64,000 nt of DNA. It comes from Kordiimonas lipolytica (GTDB lineage: Bacteria > Pseudomonadota > Alphaproteobacteria > Sphingomonadales > Kordiimonadaceae). The notes below the pieces were generated by a model. That model was given only the letters and a program-made list of their open reading frames with translations. It did no database searches and was not told where the DNA came from. Each line of letters opens with the position of its first letter. The first letter of the stretch is position 1. Of this stretch, positions 61,086-64,000 are shown piece by piece. Both the position numbers and the translations under genes were made by a program. The DNA lies in assembly GCF_001550065.1 (NCBI RefSeq), contig NZ_LRUB01000029.1, positions 1 through 64,000 of the forward strand, read 5' to 3'.

Positions 61086-63452
61086 ATGGTGCGGCGCTGG
61101 TTCAAGAAAAAACCTGAGAAATGCAACAGGGAGGATGTGCGTTTCTTCCTTTTGCTGTGTAACGGCTGCGACCCGGACACCGACACAGACATTTCCCTGA
61201 GAGTGGGTGCCAGCCCCTTCACCCTGTGCAGAACATTGCTGTCCCTGGAGAGCTTTGGCCGAGATATTATCGAACCCCTGCTATTGGGCAGGCTTCCCGC
61301 TTTCTCGCCGTTCAGCACCGAACAACAGGCCACCCTGAAGCTGGGTTTCAAGCGTCACTTCGGCATATCGGCCGCTTCGCCAGAATTGGCGGACCGCCTT
61401 TCATGTATGCGGGTTGCAGTAAAAAGCGATCGCTTCCTGCGAGCCGTTGAGGGCTCAAGCATAGCCGTCTCTGGGTCATGGCTGCGCGAAAAGCTTGCAG
61501 ACATTCCAGCCGCTCCAACCGCGACGCTTGTTGGTGCTGTTGAGAGCATCTCGGCTGGGCACGTGGCAGGATATGCCTTCAGCAAGGCAGATATCAACAA
61601 ACGGCTGACCATCGAGATTTTTGTCAATGGTGAGTTCGTAGGAACCACCAGAACCGAAACGCAGCGCCGCGACATTCAGGAAGTTTTCGGGGGTGATGGC
61701 CTGTCGGGATTTCGTCTGGATTTTGACCTGCCCCAGCACCTTGCCAGTCAAGACAGCCTGAAGGTTCATGCGTTTGACTATGATAGCAAGGTCGCAATAT
61801 GCAAGGGTCAGACGCTCCACAATTTCAGCGTACGGCACGAACACTATCTGAGCAGGCTGCTGGGAGAACTTGCCGCCATTCGCGCTAATCCTGAAGCAGG
61901 AACGGACTCTATCCTGTCCTGCCTGGATCGAATTGAGCAGCAACTGCCCAAGATAAAGCAGTTCGCAGCGCTTCCAATCGAAGACTACAGCCTTCATGCT
62001 CGTCTGTTCCGCCCCTCCACACAACCGCAATTGAACCAGCCCGCGCCAGTTGCCCTTGAAGTTGACCCGGCCGAAATTCAAGCACCAGTCGACGCCGATA
62101 TCCTGGTATTTTCCGGGCCGGACGAAGAACTCGCCGATCATGCTGTGGAGCATATCAAGGCGGCTGCCCTTGCAGCCCCCGAGGCTGTCATATTTTTTGC
62201 CGACCATGACATCCGCACGCCGGCAGGGGATGTTGAAAACCCGACCTTCAAGGCAGCCTTTGACTATGACCTGTTGCTTGCCTGCCCGGGATATGCCGGT
62301 GCGTATGCCATCAAACGGGACGCTTTCGAAAAACTGGGGGGCTTTACCCTTGAAGCCGGTACAGCCATGCATCAAGACCTGTGGCTTCGCACGTATGAGG
62401 CATACGGGGCGCAAGGCTTTAGCCATGTCGACATGGTTCTGTGGCATCAGACACCGGGCCGATCTGCCCCGTCCATCACTGACTCCCAGGGTGTACTGGA
62501 ACACCATTTCCGGCGGCTAAACATCCCTGCATTGGCCAGCCCCCATCAAGACCGCTGGGGCGGAGATGCAGCCGGGTTAATGCAGATCAATTGGCCAAAG
62601 GCTGAACCAACACCCAAACTGGCAGTGATCATTCCAACCCGGGATGCTTATGACCTTACAAGAAATTGCGTCGAAAGCCTGCATGCGACTCTCGCGTTCC
62701 CGGACCAGACCGAGATAATTGTGGTGGACAATGGCAGTACGGATGACGCCTTGCTGCAATGGCTGGATCGAGCCGATGCTGCTGGCGAAATCACCGTGAT
62801 CCGGAGCGACATGGCTTTCAACTGGTCTGCTTTGAACAATCTTGCTGCCCGCCAGACCGATGCTGAATATCTGCTGTTCCTGAACAACGATACAGAAGCA
62901 ACCGACGCGGGCTGGGACGCGGTTCTCAGGGGGCAATTGGCACGCGAAGGAGTTGGCACTGTTGGCGCCCGCCTGTTCTTCGAAGATGGCACAATCCAGT
63001 TCAGCGGCTATGTCTTTGAGCCAGACCGGATTGCGGTGAAGAAAAACTATGGCGAAAGCCCTCGAAGCGGCGGATACCTGCACCTTAGCCAACTTACCCA
63101 TGAGTGTTCGGCCCTGATCGGCGCATTTCTCGCTTGCCGGCGGGCCACCTTTGACCAACTTGGCGGCTTCGATGAAGCTTTGGGTGTGGCTTTCAACGAT
63201 ATCGAATTTACAATTAGAACCAGTTCGCTGGGCCTGCGCAATCTCTACTGCCCTGAGATCAATTTCTACCACTATGAATCAAAGACACGCGGGTATGACG
63301 CAATGGACCCGGAAAAAAAGATGCGCGAGCAAAAAGAACGCGCGCTCCTGCTGGAGAAACATGGCGAGAAACTGGCGCGAGACCTTCATTATCCGAGAGC
63401 ATTCATTTCTTGCGAACCCACATATACTCTGTTAGCACCTCCGAAAGAATAA
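61086..63452 (+). CDS. Large glycosyltransferase (GT2 C-terminal domain)
   Basis: A 788-residue protein. The first 140 residues are not recognised. Residues about 148-235 are a small beta-rich module (GAVESISAGHVAGYA, then IEIFVNGEFVG) common in alphaproteobacterial glycan enzymes. Residues about 330-480 hold a degenerate GT2-like region (HQDLWLRTYEAYG), and about 520-735 a full GT2 domain with IIPTRDAYDLTRNCV, VVDNGSTDDALL, FLNNDTEATDAGW and the GAFLACRR-x-x-FDQLGGFDE acceptor region. It probably builds part of the rhamnose- or mannose-containing surface glycan. Confidence 0.87.
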   Translation: MVRRWFKKKPEKCNREDVRFFLLLCNGCDPDTDTDISLRVGASPFTLCRTLLSLESFGRDIIEPLLLGRLPAFSPFSTEQQATLKLGFKRHFGISAASPELADRLSCMRVAVKSDRFLRAVEGSSIAVSGSWLREKLADIPAAPTATLVGAVESISAGHVAGYAFSKADINKRLTIEIFVNGEFVGTTRTETQRRDIQEVFGGDGLSGFRLDFDLPQHLASQDSLKVHAFDYDSKVAICKGQTLHNFSVRHEHYLSRLLGELAAIRANPEAGTDSILSCLDRIEQQLPKIKQFAALPIEDYSLHARLFRPSTQPQLNQPAPVALEVDPAEIQAPVDADILVFSGPDEELADHAVEHIKAAALAAPEAVIFFADHDIRTPAGDVENPTFKAAFDYDLLLACPGYAGAYAIKRDAFEKLGGFTLEAGTAMHQDLWLRTYEAYGAQGFSHVDMVLWHQTPGRSAPSITDSQGVLEHHFRRLNIPALASPHQDRWGGDAAGLMQINWPKAEPTPKLAVIIPTRDAYDLTRNCVESLHATLAFPDQTEIIVVDNGSTDDALLQWLDRADAAGEITVIRSDMAFNWSALNNLAARQTDAEYLLFLNNDTEATDAGWDAVLRGQLAREGVGTVGARLFFEDGTIQFSGYVFEPDRIAVKKNYGESPRSGGYLHLSQLTHECSALIGAFLACRRATFDQLGGFDEALGVAFNDIEFTIRTSSLGLRNLYCPEINFYHYESKTRGYDAMDPEKKMREQKERALLLEKHGEKLARDLHYPRAFISCEPTYTLLAPPKE

Positions 63453-63528
63453 CCGATATTAACGTTGATCATTGGCCTGCAGGCGTCATCCAAATATTTC
63501 GCCTTCAATAGGATTTGCCGGTAGCGGA

Positions 63529-64000
63529 ATGTTAAAGAAACTCAAATTCCTGCCTCGTACAGTAAAAGGCGATATCAAAGCGCTTCGAGAAACCGGTCTT
63601 TTCCAGGCTGACTGGTATGTCGCCACTTATGAAGATGTCGCAACATCCGGCTATTCGCCAATTGAGCATTTTGTTCGTGTTGGAGAAAAGAAGGGCTACA
63701 ACCCAAACCCATATTTCGATCAGCTCTGGTACACGGGACGCTCACCTGCCGCAAGGCGATTTCCGGGCCCTGCCGCCGTCCACTATGCCAGGCACGCCTG
63801 GCGGAAAGACCGCAGTCCGTCCAAAGAGTTCTCGGTACCGCTTTATCTCAAATTCAATCCGGACGTAGCCAAGGCCAAGCGCGAACCCCTTCGGGAATTC
63901 CTTGAAGAAGGCCAGCAAAAAGGCCGTGTCGCCATGCCCCGCAGGTTCGAGCAGGAAAAATTCGCCGATATGGCGGCAGACATGGACCTGATCGCAAAGT
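63529..64000 (+). CDS. Glycan-locus protein with repeated YxxxYxDVA-type motif (partial)
   Basis: Start at 63529 (MLKKLKFLPRTVKGD) after AGCGGA; 157 codons are visible and the frame is open at the window edge. It begins with the short motif seen at the N-terminus of many alphaproteobacterial glycosyltransferases: WYVATYEDVATSGYSPIEHF, then VGEKKGYNPNPYFDQLWY. A second partial version follows (LYLKFNPDVAKAKREPLREF). The catalytic part would lie beyond the window. It probably continues the polysaccharide operon. Confidence 0.75.
   Translation, partial: MLKKLKFLPRTVKGDIKALRETGLFQADWYVATYEDVATSGYSPIEHFVRVGEKKGYNPNPYFDQLWYTGRSPAARRFPGPAAVHYARHAWRKDRSPSKEFSVPLYLKFNPDVAKAKREPLREFLEEGQQKGRVAMPRRFEQEKFADMAADMDLIAK

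Overview
The window looks like a chromosomal segment from a free-living, probably marine or aquatic, heterotrophic alphaproteobacterium. The basis is a GC-rich, densely packed gene set that includes a PAS_5-family protein, MsrPQ, a partial arginine succinyltransferase (AST) operon, a CoA-linked valine pathway, an adrenodoxin-type ferredoxin with its reductase, and a TonB receptor. Kordiimonadales or a relative would fit, but the sequence alone does not settle it. No rRNA, tRNA, CRISPR array, transposase or phage gene was seen.

Layout. (1) 1-902: N-terminal part of a DEAD-box RNA helicase cut by the window edge, followed by about 400 bp of gene-free DNA. (2) 1304-21237: a large catabolic island. 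It holds a secreted amidohydrolase, HD-domain protein, MFS transporter, two aldehyde dehydrogenases, an FAH-fold enzyme, an acetoacetate-decarboxylase-like enzyme, a DOPA-dioxygenase-like protein, a glutamine-synthetase-like ligase, a cytochrome P450, a class III extradiol dioxygenase, a class I glutamine amidotransferase, two divergent AraC regulators, a P450-type ferredoxin reductase and ferredoxin, and a TonB receptor. (3) 21396-30567: msrQ/msrP with a REP-like element between them, a PAS protein, the AST genes astA-astD-astB with an M20 hydrolase, and an unusual response regulator. (4) 30630-39840: an orphan gene, the valine/isobutyrate genes (mmsB, 3-hydroxyisobutyryl-CoA hydrolase, acyl-CoA dehydrogenase, mmsA), an M16 double-domain lipoprotein protease, and a LysR regulator with a striking 16-bp inverted repeat. 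(5) 39849-46791: a histidine kinase, a PhyH-like protein, glmU-glmS and an AraC regulator. (6) 46873-49891: an RTX adhesin-like gene flanked by apparent fragments of related genes, and a small lipoprotein. (7) 50055-64000: a methyltransferase, a prolyl-4-hydroxylase-like enzyme, pgi-galU, and a surface-polysaccharide locus (manC, an unknown gene, glycosyltransferases, rfbCBDA, and two large glycosyltransferase-type proteins, the last cut by the window edge).

The most interesting unit is the island. A GS-like ligase plus a class I amidotransferase is the pair that makes and removes gamma-glutamyl groups on amines in putrescine (Puu) and aniline (AtdA1/AtdA2) catabolism. Here the pair sits with a complete three-component P450 system instead of a Rieske dioxygenase, and with meta-cleavage enzymes resembling the homoprotocatechuate pathway (extradiol dioxygenase, semialdehyde dehydrogenase, FAH-fold enzyme). 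A reasonable inference is a P450-based route for breaking down an amine, possibly an aromatic amine, taken up through the TonB receptor. The substrate cannot be read from the sequence.

Gene starts were chosen by ribosome-binding sites, spacing and family length, and several are shorter than the longest open frame. Family assignments come from recognised motifs; no database search was run.
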